A DNA stretch of 64,000 nucleotides from Neelides folsomi (taxonomy: Eukaryota; Arthropoda; Collembola; Neelipleona; Neelidae): assembly GCA_034687125.1 (NCBI GenBank), contig JAQGBZ010000205.1:48463-112462 (forward strand). Reading direction: 5' to 3'. Positions 38,468-48,711 of the stretch are shown here, piece after piece. A program made the translations under genes and the position numbers. Under the pieces are notes generated by a model. It ran no database searches and was not told where the DNA came from. It saw only the letters and a list, made by a program, of their open reading frames with translations. The first letter of the stretch is position 1, and each line of letters starts with the position of its first letter.

Positions 38468-40147
38468 ATGGGATGTTGTTTTAGCTCAAAGAGACAAACC
38501 CGTCAGAGGCCAAAAACAATTTTTGATCTTACAGTTAAAGTAAAATGACATTTAATAGGGTTTCATATAATTAACATATTTCATATTGTAATTTTTGTTA
38601 TTTAACGTCACTAGGATCGTGTACGAATCTGGGAAAATCTAGATTTGAATACATTAAAAACCCTTTGCGGTGTATGCAAATCCATCTGTAATGAAGTAAA
38701 CGGAGAAGGAATCCTTCCAGTTGTTTTCACACACCGTTCAATTGAGAATGAAATATTTTTAAAAAAGATCAAACCACATTCGATCAAAATTCTGTCCATA
38801 GACGAGAAAGAAACGGGAGAAACATTCAAAGGAGCATTGTTGCAAGGGCTTTATTTTCACTGCCCAATTACTCACGGCATCTTTTTCAACACGGTTGTTT
38901 TCTTTCAAAATACTCTCACGAGCCTTTCTTTGGAAAAGGACAGCATTATGGTTTGGCCCATTTCTCTTGCAAAGTTCCGTCCTGCACATTTCCCACATCT
39001 CAAGGACTTATCTTTCAAATATTATTTTAACGGAATAAAAGATTTTCAAATGGAAATTTTTGGATTGAACATGGATTTCATTTTACGGAATATCAGATGT
39101 CCGAAATTGAAAATTTTACGGGTTAGCATACAACTTTGCGAACAATTATTTTTTATAATAAATTATTATTATACCTAATATTTCATTTAATTATACGTGA
39201 TAAAATTATTTTATAAATAAACTTATTGACTAAAAAATTTCAGATAGAACCACTGGAAAATAAAGGAATGAAACGTGTATCCAAAAAGTATCTTGAATGG
39301 GAAGGATCGTCATTGAGCCAATTCCTTGATGGGGTTCCGGAACTTCAAATCCTCAATCTTTTTATCAGACGAGAGCCGGATCTCACTCAATTGCATGATG
39401 ATCAATTGGATAATCTATTCAAGTTTAGCTCAACTTCAACCCTCACAGAACTTTCATTGCTAATGGAAGACGACGATGGAATCTGCCCACTGTTTTTCTT
39501 ATTTAAAAACCTCATTTCTTCTCAAAAGTCTCTGAGCAAGTTGGAAATCTCTCTCGAGTTTTGGTCCTCGTTTTACAGATTTACAGCAGATCCAAATGTC
39601 AGTTCAATGTTAATCAAAAATGGTCCCACTCTCACATCCATCCGACTATTTGGAATTAACAATGGAAGCAATGATGTTTTTTCATTTGGGATTTTCTCAT
39701 TTTGCACAGTTCTCTCTTCTCTTGAAATTAGAATAAAATTGAAGTCAACAAGGGAAGAGAAGCCGTTGACGATTCAACCTGTTGGGGCAAAGATAAAAAG
39801 CCTCCCAAAGAACCTTCAATTTCTGGTTTTGAAGGAATAGACATTTCTTCCGTAAATGTTCTCGCTCTACAGGACAAGTCTCAATTTCGTAGATTTTTAT
39901 AAATTCTGTTGAGGATGATGAATCGCAAGTTATGTGGCGGACGGTATTTGAACAATTGCAGAACAATATCAAGAATAATGTGCGAATGAAAATCTCTAAT
40001 TTGAAAGTATCGGGAGGAGTAAGATATCTCAAGATCTTGAACCAGAAACAAGTAAATCACATTACGCTTACAGATCAAAACAATGAAGTGTTATTCATAA
40101 GAAAAGGGCGACAAGTTAAAAGTATAGGAGAATTATTTCAGCTATAG
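38468..40147 (+). CDS. F-box-like leucine-rich protein with MGCC lipidation motif
   Basis: Exons 38468-38539, 38615-39121, 39244-39825, 39893-40147; 471 aa, phases close. The start MGCCFSSKRQ fits N-myristoylation (Gly2) plus palmitoylation (Cys3, Cys4), as in many membrane-tethered signalling proteins. Residues about 17-52 (IFDLTVKDRVRIWENLDLN, LKTLCGVCKSIC) resemble an F-box, which binds SKP1. Irregular leucine-rich segments follow (LKDLSFKYYF, VPELQILNLFI, STLTELSLLM, KSLSKLEISLEF, PTLTSIRLFGI, TVLSSLEIRI). Likely a divergent FBXL substrate receptor; the F-box call is by pattern only. The last intron uses a weak GTTTTG donor; without it the protein would end at 39840. No close homologue recognised. 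Confidence 0.68.
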
Positions 40148-40467
40148 ATATAGATTATTATGTATGTAAGTGAAATAAGTATTATGATAATTAGTTTAAT
40201 TAAATGATGGGTGTCATTTTGTGAATGTGATGTGAAAATTATTTAGCATGCTAAAGCATAATTTCAATCTCCAATATTTTGTTTATTTAATGAATGGATA
40301 TCATTTACTCGAAATTTTTATTATAATTTGCGAAATTTTTATATTCATTATCAGTATATTTCTCCAGCTCCAATTTGTGAAAGAGCAGGTTCTGAATTTG
40401 CTTTCGATTTTGTCTCTGATTTCGTTTCTGATTTTGAATCAAAATTTGGTTCCCATTTTGGTTCTGG
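40148..40467. other. intergenic between converging genes, with low-complexity TCTGATTT-like tract
   Basis: The two flanking genes converge here. From about 40385 to 40520 the plus strand repeats degenerate TTTCTGATTTTG / TTTTGGTTC units. This tract runs into the 3' end of the minus-strand CDS, where it encodes its Ser/Lys/Glu-rich last residues. On the minus strand it would read as an Asn/Gln-rich peptide in another frame, which I treat as a shadow. Confidence 0.55.
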
Positions 40468-41451
40468 TTAAGACTGTATTTCCAATTTTGTTGATGACTT
40501 TGTTTCTGATTTTGCATCTGATCCTTCTAATTTAAACTCTGGAATCTCAATTGTGATCGATTCAATTATTGGCTGTGATTTAACACTTTGGGTGTCCAGA
40601 ATTTCGTTCTTTTGACTCTTTTTGCTAGAAGTTTTGCTCATTGCATCTTCTTTAATTAAAGACTCTTGAGATTTGCGCCTTTGAGAGGAGGATTCCGAAT
40701 GTGGTTGGTTTGAGTTACAATCGTTGTTGTCTCCCATCTCATAATATGGTGCGGGGCAGTAGTCCAAGTAAGTGCAAGGAAAGTCTTCCCAATTAATCAT
40801 AGGTCCAATCTCACTATTGGCTTCCGTATATTCCGGGGAACATTCATAGCATGGTTTGAAACCTTCCCATATATACCTGGATAAACATGAACAATTACAT
40901 TATTTTTTAACCTTATTTAGTTATTAAACTTATTACATATTGTGTATTTTTTAAACAATAGATAATTTTTCAATTCCAGAGAAAAACGACTAAAAAATGA
41001 TTATTTATTATCACCTGTCAAAATAAGTGAGTTTTTCATAAAAGCCTATTGCCCTTGGGGGACATTTGATTGATTTTATTGAATTTTTGGGAAGTCCGAG
41101 AATCTTAATGTGAATCATTTTCAAAAGCTTCTCAGCTGCACCAGGAGTTGAAGTTGCAAGCTGTCGAGCGAATTTAGCCTTGATTTTGAATCCCATCTTT
41201 TTGAATACTTTCTCATTGAGGAACTCAAAGTTGTACAATTTCAATTTAATGCTGTTGGCCGGTGGGAAGTTGTGCATCTCAATGTTGATGTCTTTGAGTT
41301 GGTAGAAATGAACGAGTTCTGAAAAGAATCTCCCGTCTGAAAAGTCCCGTGCAACATTTGTGATTTCTTTAGTGAAGGGGATCGTGTCCAGCCATTCCCA
41401 AATGTTCTTGTAGCCTTCAACAAAGAACTCCTCACTTGATGAGCAAGACAT
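40468..41451 (-). CDS. SPEF1/SPATA4-like CH-domain microtubule protein
   Basis: Exons 41451-41015 and 40876-40468 joined in phase 2; 281 aa. Residues about 15-120 carry the CH-like domain of the SPEF1 (CLAMP)/SPATA4 family, which binds microtubules in cilia and sperm tails. The shared landmarks are WLDTIPFTKEITNVARDFSD, GRFFSELVHFY, EMHNFPPANS, KLKLYNFEFLNEKVFKKMGF and the APG-like TPGAAEKLL. The C-terminal half is family-atypical: an aromatic/Cys segment (YIWEGFKPCYECSPEY, FPCTYLDYCPAPYYEM) then a Ser/Lys/Glu-rich tail. There is no coiled-coil as in SPEF1, so SPATA4 is the closer architectural match. Role in the axoneme is inferred from the family. Confidence 0.82.
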
Positions 41452-42455
41452 TATTGCTCAATAACCTTAAAGAAAAAAATAAATAATAGAAAAAAAGTGA
41501 AACAAACTACCAATTGTCAGCCCCTTACTGATGCAAAGAACGATAGAAAACAATTTATTGAATTCGTTTACAAACTCACATCCTTAGAGATTAGCATTTA
41601 GCGTATTTACCATTCAAGATCGAGAAGATTCACTAAATGTATAAGAGAAGTGAGAGAACTTGTCAAGCTATTTGTAAATGTTTAAATGCGGCATTGTTAA
41701 TAGAGCGTTAACTGATAACTCGTGTAAGAAAAATTATCTTGAACATGTATAGGGAAATGATGATCCTTGAATGACCTTTCCACTTCCTCTTTCTATTCAT
41801 TTTTAACTCCAATGCCCGGATAGCCTTGAGAAGAGATAATTGAGAACAAAGGCATCTTCACCTGTTATGTGCCACCGATTGTTTTTAATGGGAGATTGAG
41901 AGGATTTGAGAGGGCCAACATTTCATCAGCGATCGTTTCTCAATTCATTAGGTGATGCTCTTGATCGTTGGTTTGGTCTGATTGATGCTCTGTAATGATA
42001 GTGCATTTGGCAATGGAATAACACTCTCCCTTTCCATTCCTTGAATCATGACCTGGCTTACGATTATCCTCTCGGATTCCTTCAGATTGCGATCCATTTT
42101 ACTTTCGTGGGTTTACCAAAAGACATTATTATTACCTATGGTATATATGGTGATTTATTTTGACTTGAGGATTGAGGATGATTCGTGTGGAGATGTCCAT
42201 CACGGCGGCGGAGAAATGAAAAATTCCCAAGACGAGGAAGCGAGGATGGAGGGAGCCGCTGCAGTCCATTCATAATATAATTCGATTGAGGTCACGTACT
42301 CCAATTTGTCTGATAAGCTCCTTGCATCATTCGAGGGCATCTCCCCGGGTTCAAATCCGCCCAAGTCTCCCCTTTCCCCTCGTGAGGAAATGTGGAAGAT
42401 ATAAAGAAGACAGCGGGAGTCAAACTATTCATTTTATCCCCGACTTTCCTCAACA
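41452..42455. promoter_or_regulatory. divergent intergenic region with TATA box for the RR-1 gene
   Basis: 1.0 kb between the SPEF1/SPATA4-like gene (minus) and the RR-1 gene (plus). TATAAAG at 42400-42406 lies 50-56 bases before the cuticle-gene ATG, a good TATA position with a short 5' UTR. GGTTCAAATCC near 42350 resembles a tRNA B box but has no cloverleaf around it. Confidence 0.55.
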
Positions 42456-43407
42456 ATGAACTCCGTGAGTATTCCAGATATTTTTCACTGTAGCTCATAA
42501 TTTTTAATTATGTATTATTACCAATACCAAATCAGAGGAAATTTAACTATTATAATATCTACAGATAGTTATTAAATAAAAATTATAAATATTATGTAAG
42601 GCATTTAAATTTTACTTATATTTATTCCAGTTGGTCCTGGCGTTTGCCCTAATCGGAGGGCTTGCAGCAGTTTCGGTTGCTTATTCTTACGACTACGATT
42701 ATGATGAAGGGCTTTTCGAGAACTTTGGAGCAAAGATGATCCAAGCAGCGAGACAAAAGCGTCAAAATAATCACAATAACAACAGAGGCGCTTATGGACC
42801 CAACCAGGGATCTTCCCGAAACCAAGGATTCAATCAAGGAAACAACAACAACCAAGGAGGATTCAACAGCAATCAGCGGGGAGGAAACAACAACAACAAT
42901 GGAGGATTCGGAGGTTCTCAAACAACTCCAATTTCCATTCTTAAATACGAAAACGTGAACAATGGAGATGGAACCTACAACTACAATTATGAGACTGCTA
43001 ATGGAATAACTGCTGAAGAACGCGGGTATCTCAAAAATCCCGGATCAAACAACGAAATCCAAGCTGTCCAAGGATCTTACCAATACTACAGCCCAGAAGG
43101 ACAACTTCTTCGTGTCACTTACACAGCTGATGAAGATGGTATTTTTAAAAATTATTTCATTAAGATAAAATCCTCCTTTGCTCTTTGTTATAAAAATTGA
43201 TATACTTTCTTATTTAAAATAAAAGGTTTCAAGCCAGTCGGAGATCATTTGCCAACTCCTCCACCAATTCCAGAAGCAATTCAAAAAGCTCTTGCTATCA
43301 TTTATGCCAATGCAGCTCAGCAAAAGTCATCGGGAGGAAACAATAACAACAACGGACAATTCAATGGTGGCAACAATCACCTTGGTGGAAACCGAGGACG
43401 TTATTAA
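42456..43407 (+). CDS. RR-1 cuticular protein, Asn/Gly/Gln-rich
   Basis: Chitin-binding cuticle protein of soft (flexible) cuticle type. Exons 42456-42464 (MNS), 42631-43138, 43226-43407; 232 aa, phases close. The signal peptide is split after three residues ([22 protein letters not shown]). An Asn/Gly/Gln-rich low-complexity region (repeats like [13 protein letters not shown]) precedes the extended RR-1 domain: [56 protein letters not shown]. The [14 protein letters not shown] tail is typical of crustacean and insect RR-1 proteins. An [11 protein letters not shown] tail ends in RGRY. The phase-1 intron inside the TADEDG motif is shared with the gene at 57.3 kb. Confidence 0.93.
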
Positions 43408-46358
43408 ACGAACCTTCCATTTATACTCAAATGCAAAGTGCTGTATTCCATAATATTTTATAGAATAAGTGCCTTCATCAATTGTAAATAACCCGAATAC
43501 GAGAAAATGATATTACCCATTTATCTTTATCTTATGCGAAATGTATTAAGTTTGTAAAAATTAAGTATTTGTAATTTTATTATGAAAAAAAGTTAAATAA
43601 AATCTTCCGTGTATAAAAATCCTTTCGATTCTTATTAAAATGCATTAAAGTGCATTATAAGTTAAATGGCTCAATAAACATTAACCAGCTCATGTAAGTA
43701 AATACGTGAGTGGATTGTTAGAAGGACTTTAGTGTCAAATGTCAAGTTGAATTCCCTCGGGAAATGTAATTTTAATTGGGTTCTTTCCAATACAAATCAT
43801 GTAAGAAAAGTAGGAGTCTACAGAGGAAGAACCTTTGAGTTCTAATGAGGATCCATTTTCGTAATCACTATACTTGCCATTCCAATTTGCAGGAGGATGG
43901 GTCTCATTAGGAGATGAAATCTATCAATGGTGATATAATCGCACCTCGCACCCTCAATTGCCCCTTTACTAACTTCACTATTACACTCTCATCTTCCTCC
44001 TAACTACTTTTGCCCTAATTAAATTTAATTGTGGGATTGCATCCGTTGAAGGATGAAACTGAGTTTTGTTCCTGTATTATAATATGTGCCAATATCAAAA
44101 TCATTCATATATTTTAAATACTTATAAAAACACAATTGAATTTTATCATAAAAAATATAATTTATACTTCATTTAGGACATAACATGACTTTGCATTTAT
44201 TTTCTAAACAAGAATTAAGGTTCATGTAAAACTGTAAGTAATTTGCATACTAAAGATAAGCTATCTATTTGTGAATATTTTCATATAGGCGTATTAATTT
44301 ATTACAGACAGACAGACAATAATCACAATTGCATTCTCACTTCTTTAGAATGCACATTTCTTTTCTGTTTTACAATTAAATTTTTATCATACAATATTTG
44401 CAAATACTTCATTTTTATATTTAATGTGATTAATAATTTAGAAAGGTGAAATTAATTAATATTTAAGAATGGGTCACAATTTTGCATAAGATAATTAAAC
44501 AATATGTAAGCATATAACCATTTGTACCTAAAATGGATATTAAGTAATAGTGTGTATTTAAGTACATTAAAAATCCTTACATCAATAATAATATCAAGGT
44601 ATACCAATACAAACACATTACCTATTATGGAAGTAGGTACTAGATCTATTAACATAAGCATGGACACTGATATTGATGAGTTATGTGTGTATTGGTATAC
44701 CATATAATGTAATATGGGACACTTGAAGTATTTACTTACCTACATACCTTCTTTAAGATTTGTATGTATTTCACAGGTATGCTAGCATATTGAACCGCTC
44801 TTTCTCTTTTTTAGTTACAATTACATACTTAATTAGTTAATTAAAATTACATTTAATCATATATTACATATTTCTAAGAATTCTTGAATTTAATGTCAAG
44901 TATCTCGGAATTTTAATAAGAACATTTAACCTTTTGACATGGTAGAATATGGATAAAAATATTTTCATTTTATGGGAGTAAAATTAAAATTGTCAATCAA
45001 AACTATGACATTTTATACAATAGTTCAATGATTTAATTACTGGCATCAACGTGTAACCAGCCCATTTGAAAGGATTAAAGGCAACAATCAAGATATTATG
45101 AATAATAAGTGTAAGCTATATGCTATATTACATGTACACTTTCTTTTTGGGCAAAACTTCAATAATTTCAAAGACATTGAGAGATTGCAGCGCTTAACGA
45201 ATTAGAATGCTTGTTAATGGCCTTTCCAATTCTCGTTTATAAAAGATAATTTCGCTTACTTTTTCTGTCCTTTTCGTTGTCTCCTTTTATCCTTAAACAA
45301 TGCGAAGTGCGAAATAGCTCAATGAAATGTATTTTATGGATCATGTACAAGTTTCAACAACAGGTAGATGTATTGTATAAATATACGATTATTCTTTACT
45401 TCTAAACTTATACATAACCTACCAATATTGTAAATATATTTACATATGCTAGTACATACATAGCTAATAAACAATAATTTATTTATATATGCAAAATACG
45501 AAATGCGACTGTACGAATTTGGTTCTTTACTTAACTCCCCAAGCCCACCTTTTATTCCTTGAGATGATGAAAAACTATAAATATTTTACGACTGTAAAAA
45601 ATGACGAGTTGAAAAGTTAAAATTTAAGTTAATGAGGGGCCTTTATAGGAAAAAATTAGGAGCGATTGTAATAACGACCAAGTGATTAAACGGTTGTTAA
45701 TTCGAATCAATGATAATGAGATTGAAAAGGATCTTCATCCACCAGGGGGTGAATTGAACAAAGAGATTGAGTTGAGCAACTGAAGATTTGGCTTTTACGT
45801 ACATGGAAGTGTGTTTTGAAGCAGAATGAACAGAATTTTGGTCACATGTTGTGTTATTAGAAGCGTGTAATCTTTTATTGCCTTAATGGTCAATGAAAGG
45901 TCTTGGTGTAGTCTTGAATGATGAACATCATCATGTGGTGAATAATGTGATGAAGAAGTTTTTCGCTCTCGGTCTCTACCGATCTTCTTCAATTATTTGA
46001 TGAGTGAAAGGGAAGATTTGGCCAAAAATTGCAAGGAGAACGAGATGAGGATGAAAAAGAATCCCAAATGAGCATACAAACAAAGATTGGAGCAGACGAA
46101 CGAGGTGAATCAAATCCATTCTCATCTTCCCTTATTTACATTTTATTATCAATTAATCTTCATCTCTTGTTTTTCCATATGTCTCTTGGCTCGAGTTCCC
46201 ATTACCCTCCGGGGCATTAGGAAGTAAAGGGAGCGAGGAAACTAAAGACAGCTCAGCCTTCCATCCTTCCCGCTACAGTGTAAAACTAAATCTTCTTCAA
46301 TTTTCCACATTTATAATTTGCAATATTTATTGCAAATTATATTTGGCAAAGACTTTTT
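43408..46358. other. intergenic, 2.95 kb, no gene supported
   Basis: AT-rich DNA with only short ORFs. Contains the hairpin-forming inverted repeat at 44598-44701 and short GACA repeats near 44308-44318. No splice-linked coding segments were found on either strand. Confidence 0.5.
44598..44701. repeat. inverted repeat able to form a long hairpin
   Basis: GGTATACCAATAC begins at 44598 and its complement ends at 44701. With a two-base bulge the pairing continues through ACACATTAC / complement of ATGTGT, giving about 22 paired positions around a 55-60 nt loop. Could be a pre-miRNA-like hairpin or a small palindromic element remnant; flanks show no clear target duplication. Confidence 0.55.
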
Positions 46359-46665
46359 ATGAGTGTCGTTGTATCAATTCTCAAGAAGTACACGCTCTCG
46401 GTCGTGTTTCCTGTCTGGGCCGTTGGATCTATTTACGCCGACTGGAGCCGGACTCAACAGTGTAATTAAATTTTTGCTAATTGCGTTTTATTTGTAAAGT
46501 AGGCTACATACGATTTTCTACCAATAATTTCTTTTTTATTAACTCAATTTTAATTAGAATAAACTATTAGAATTAATGTTGGATGTTAAATATTTAATAA
46601 AATTAATTTTTATTTTTATAGGGAAGCGGAGTAAGCAAATTGAAGGAAACCAAAGCCCAAATTGA
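46359..46665 (+). CDS. upstream small ORF of a bicistronic locus, NDUFB1-like single-TM protein
   Basis: Exons 46359-46461 and 46622-46665; 48 aa, ending two bases before the ATG of the next ORF. Reads MSVVVSILKKYTLSVVFPVW, then AVGSIYADWSRTQQWKRSKQ. One hydrophobic helix is followed by a D-x-x-R and a W-K-R-S-K segment, the same order as in the downstream NDUFB1 ORF (VPFCGFLLG, YDDYER, WRDKS), so it may be a divergent paralogue. Its ATG has a poor context (T at -3). If the intron were retained, the ORF would stop after QQCN. Function otherwise unknown; a mitochondrial inner-membrane location is a guess from shape. Confidence 0.55.
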
Positions 46666-46667
46666 AA

Positions 46668-46880
46668 ATGCCGAAGTTACCAAGTGTTCCATTGAGGAAA
46701 TTGAGCCCTTATAACGTCGTAGGATTTAACCGGAAGTTTCTTTATCTAATTGTTCCGTTCTGCGGATTTCTTCTTGGAACACGATACGACGATTACGAAA
46801 GAGAACGAACGGCGACTTGGCGTGACAAGAGTAGAATGTATGGAGGACAAGTGAAGCCTGGCCATCCCCCATCATGGTGA
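46668..46880 (+). CDS. NDUFB1: NDUFB1 (MNLL), complex I accessory subunit
   Basis: Small single-TM accessory subunit of mitochondrial NADH dehydrogenase (membrane arm). A 70-aa ORF in one exon. FNRKFLYLIVPFCGFLLGTR is the membrane helix, followed by YDDYERERTATWRDKSRMYG and PGHPPSW. This matches the NDUFB1 plan: a VP-x-G-F helix, C/T-x-Y/L-D-x-x-x-x-E-R, then F/W-R-[ND]-K-S. It is slightly longer at the N terminus than the human 58-residue protein. Its ATG (A at -3) is the first ATG downstream of the upstream ORF's start in the spliced transcript, so leaky scanning or reinitiation could translate it. A separate internal promoter in the 160-bp intron is the alternative. Confidence 0.8.
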   Translation: MPKLPSVPLRKLSPYNVVGFNRKFLYLIVPFCGFLLGTRYDDYERERTATWRDKSRMYGGQVKPGHPPSW

Positions 46881-47783
46881 ACCTGCCGAGTCAATCATCT
46901 TCAACTTTTTAGTTCTCAATTAGAGTCAATGTCTGAGAGTATCATACAATTAATAAATAAATAATGATAGGCTCTTGAGAGCCAACACAATTTAATTGAC
47001 CACATTTATGACTAACGAATTATTTTAAATAAATATATCATTTACGATTAAGATAAAATAATCGAACGTAGAGGACACCAAATCATGGTAGGCATAATCA
47101 TATTAGGTAGAATAAGATTTATTAATTGGAGCTGTTGCAATTAAGGGCGAAAGTGATAACTTGACATTTGGGAGTGTTCGTCTCATCTTCTTTAAAGGGC
47201 GAGTGAAGCTGGCAGGTTGCTTTCGCAATTCCTTTGGCTCATTAAACACGGCTGAGGATACCAAACTGCATAATAGCTCTTCTTTACTATTGTCTCCAAT
47301 TAATAAAAGCGATGAGGGAGGCAAAGGGAGTTACGACAACTTTTCATACACAGCACGCGCCAGACTCCTGAGCGGCCAATGCCCAATTGTGTCTAATGAG
47401 GATTTATGGAAGTCGGGCGGTGCGAAAAGCCATTAAGTTACTTATGTTGAATTCCTTGCATCAAAGAGCTTCGGGGTGTCTTCAGCGCATTCTTCACCTC
47501 AGTGCAAGTGCATCGGGGCCAAAGTGGGCAAGATGGATTCTGGTTAAGGCCACGTGAGAAGCCCGTTCCGGAATTAAAATGAACAAAAGTCGTTTGACTT
47601 GGAATCATCACCGGCGAGAGCGACGTCGTAAAGAATGAGGTCAACGGGGCTTCTATTAATTGATTAGGTCAGCTCGGAAGGTCCCCTGGCCCCTATGGCT
47701 CCTCTCCTCCAACCTCAGCCACATATTTAAGCGAGCGGATCACTTCATCGTCAATCGCTCATTCAGCCTCCTCCTCCTACAAC
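46881..47783. promoter_or_regulatory. intergenic with TATA-like element for the second RR-1 gene
   Basis: 900 bp with no supported gene; a 91-codon plus-strand ORF at 47161-47436 has no recognisable feature. TATTTAAG at 47724-47731 is followed about 30 bases later by an initiator-like TCATTC near 47759 and by the RR-1 ATG at 47784. Confidence 0.5.
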
Positions 47784-48711
47784 ATGATGAAACAAGTGAG
47801 CTCCCGAAACAATTCTCTCGGTTCTTATTTCCAACATCCTAACATTAATCCTAATTGATCATTTTGTACTTTTTAGACGATCCTCCTCTTCGCCCTCCTC
47901 GGAGTTGCCTTCGGACAATTCCGCAACCAACAGCCAGTCCGAAGCAGCCGACAAGCTACTCAAGATGATGTTAGAATCGTCAGGAGCGAACGTGACGACC
48001 GAGAAGATGGTTCTTACAATTACCTTTGGGAGACTTCTGATGGAAGCCAAGCCGAGCAGACTGGATACGTTAAAAATTTGATCAACGAAGAAACTGGAGT
48101 CGAAGGGCCAAATATTGTCATGAAGGGATCATACCAATATTACGACCCAGAAGGTCAACTCATCAAGATCAGCTACATCGCCGATGAAAATGTAAGGACA
48201 ATTTACACATTTAATAGACCCCTCTTCTTCTTGTCTCTTTACTATCGCATAATCTCCTTACTTCTAAGGAGTTGATGTAGCCAACAAGATTGAACATTAT
48301 CTTGTAGGTGCAAACGACAATTAAGGGGAATTTCTTGTAATCAACCCAATCACGCTAAGGTCTTTGAAGCATCTTCACATTCTTCTTTGAAGATCCACTC
48401 ACTTTCAATGAATTTAAAAGAAACCGACCTTCGATCTTAATAGCACCCCGGAACTTACCACTTAATATATTAGTTGTATTTAAATGAAATCCCAAACTGC
48501 GTCTTTTGTCCATTTTTATAACTTCATCTCTTTAATTGCAATATAGGGATTCCAACCAATTGGAGATCATTTGCCAACACCACCACCAGTTCCAGAAGCA
48601 ATCCAACGAGCTTTGGAGATCATCTACAGGAACGCTGATATGCAACGCGCTGCTGCTTCCAACCAAGCCCCAGTCCGAGCCCACAGACCATCCAACAACC
48701 GACGATTTTAA
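47784..48711 (+). CDS. RR-1 cuticular protein
   Basis: Exons 47784-47795 (MMKQ), 47877-48191, 48547-48711; 163 aa, phases close. The signal peptide is [18 protein letters not shown], split by an intron after four residues. The extended RR-1 domain includes [40 protein letters not shown] and [20 protein letters not shown], then [12 protein letters not shown]. The intron within the domain is in phase 0 at DEN|G, whereas the genes at 42.5 and 57.3 kb use phase 1 one base later. Likely an endocuticle or flexible-cuticle component. Two ATGs in tandem (47784, 47787); the first is used. Confidence 0.93.

Noticed and set aside
40305-40517. Asn/Gln-rich minus-strand ORF of 70 codons
   Set aside because: It is a frame shadow of the degenerate TCTGATTT-like repeat that ends the SPEF1/SPATA4-like gene.
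42330-42365. GGTTCAAATCC resembling a tRNA B box
   Set aside because: The bases around the loop do not pair into a T stem and no acceptor or anticodon arm can be built; not a tRNA gene.
47161-47436. 91-codon plus-strand ORF before the second RR-1 gene
   Set aside because: No recognisable features and overlapped by an open minus-strand frame.
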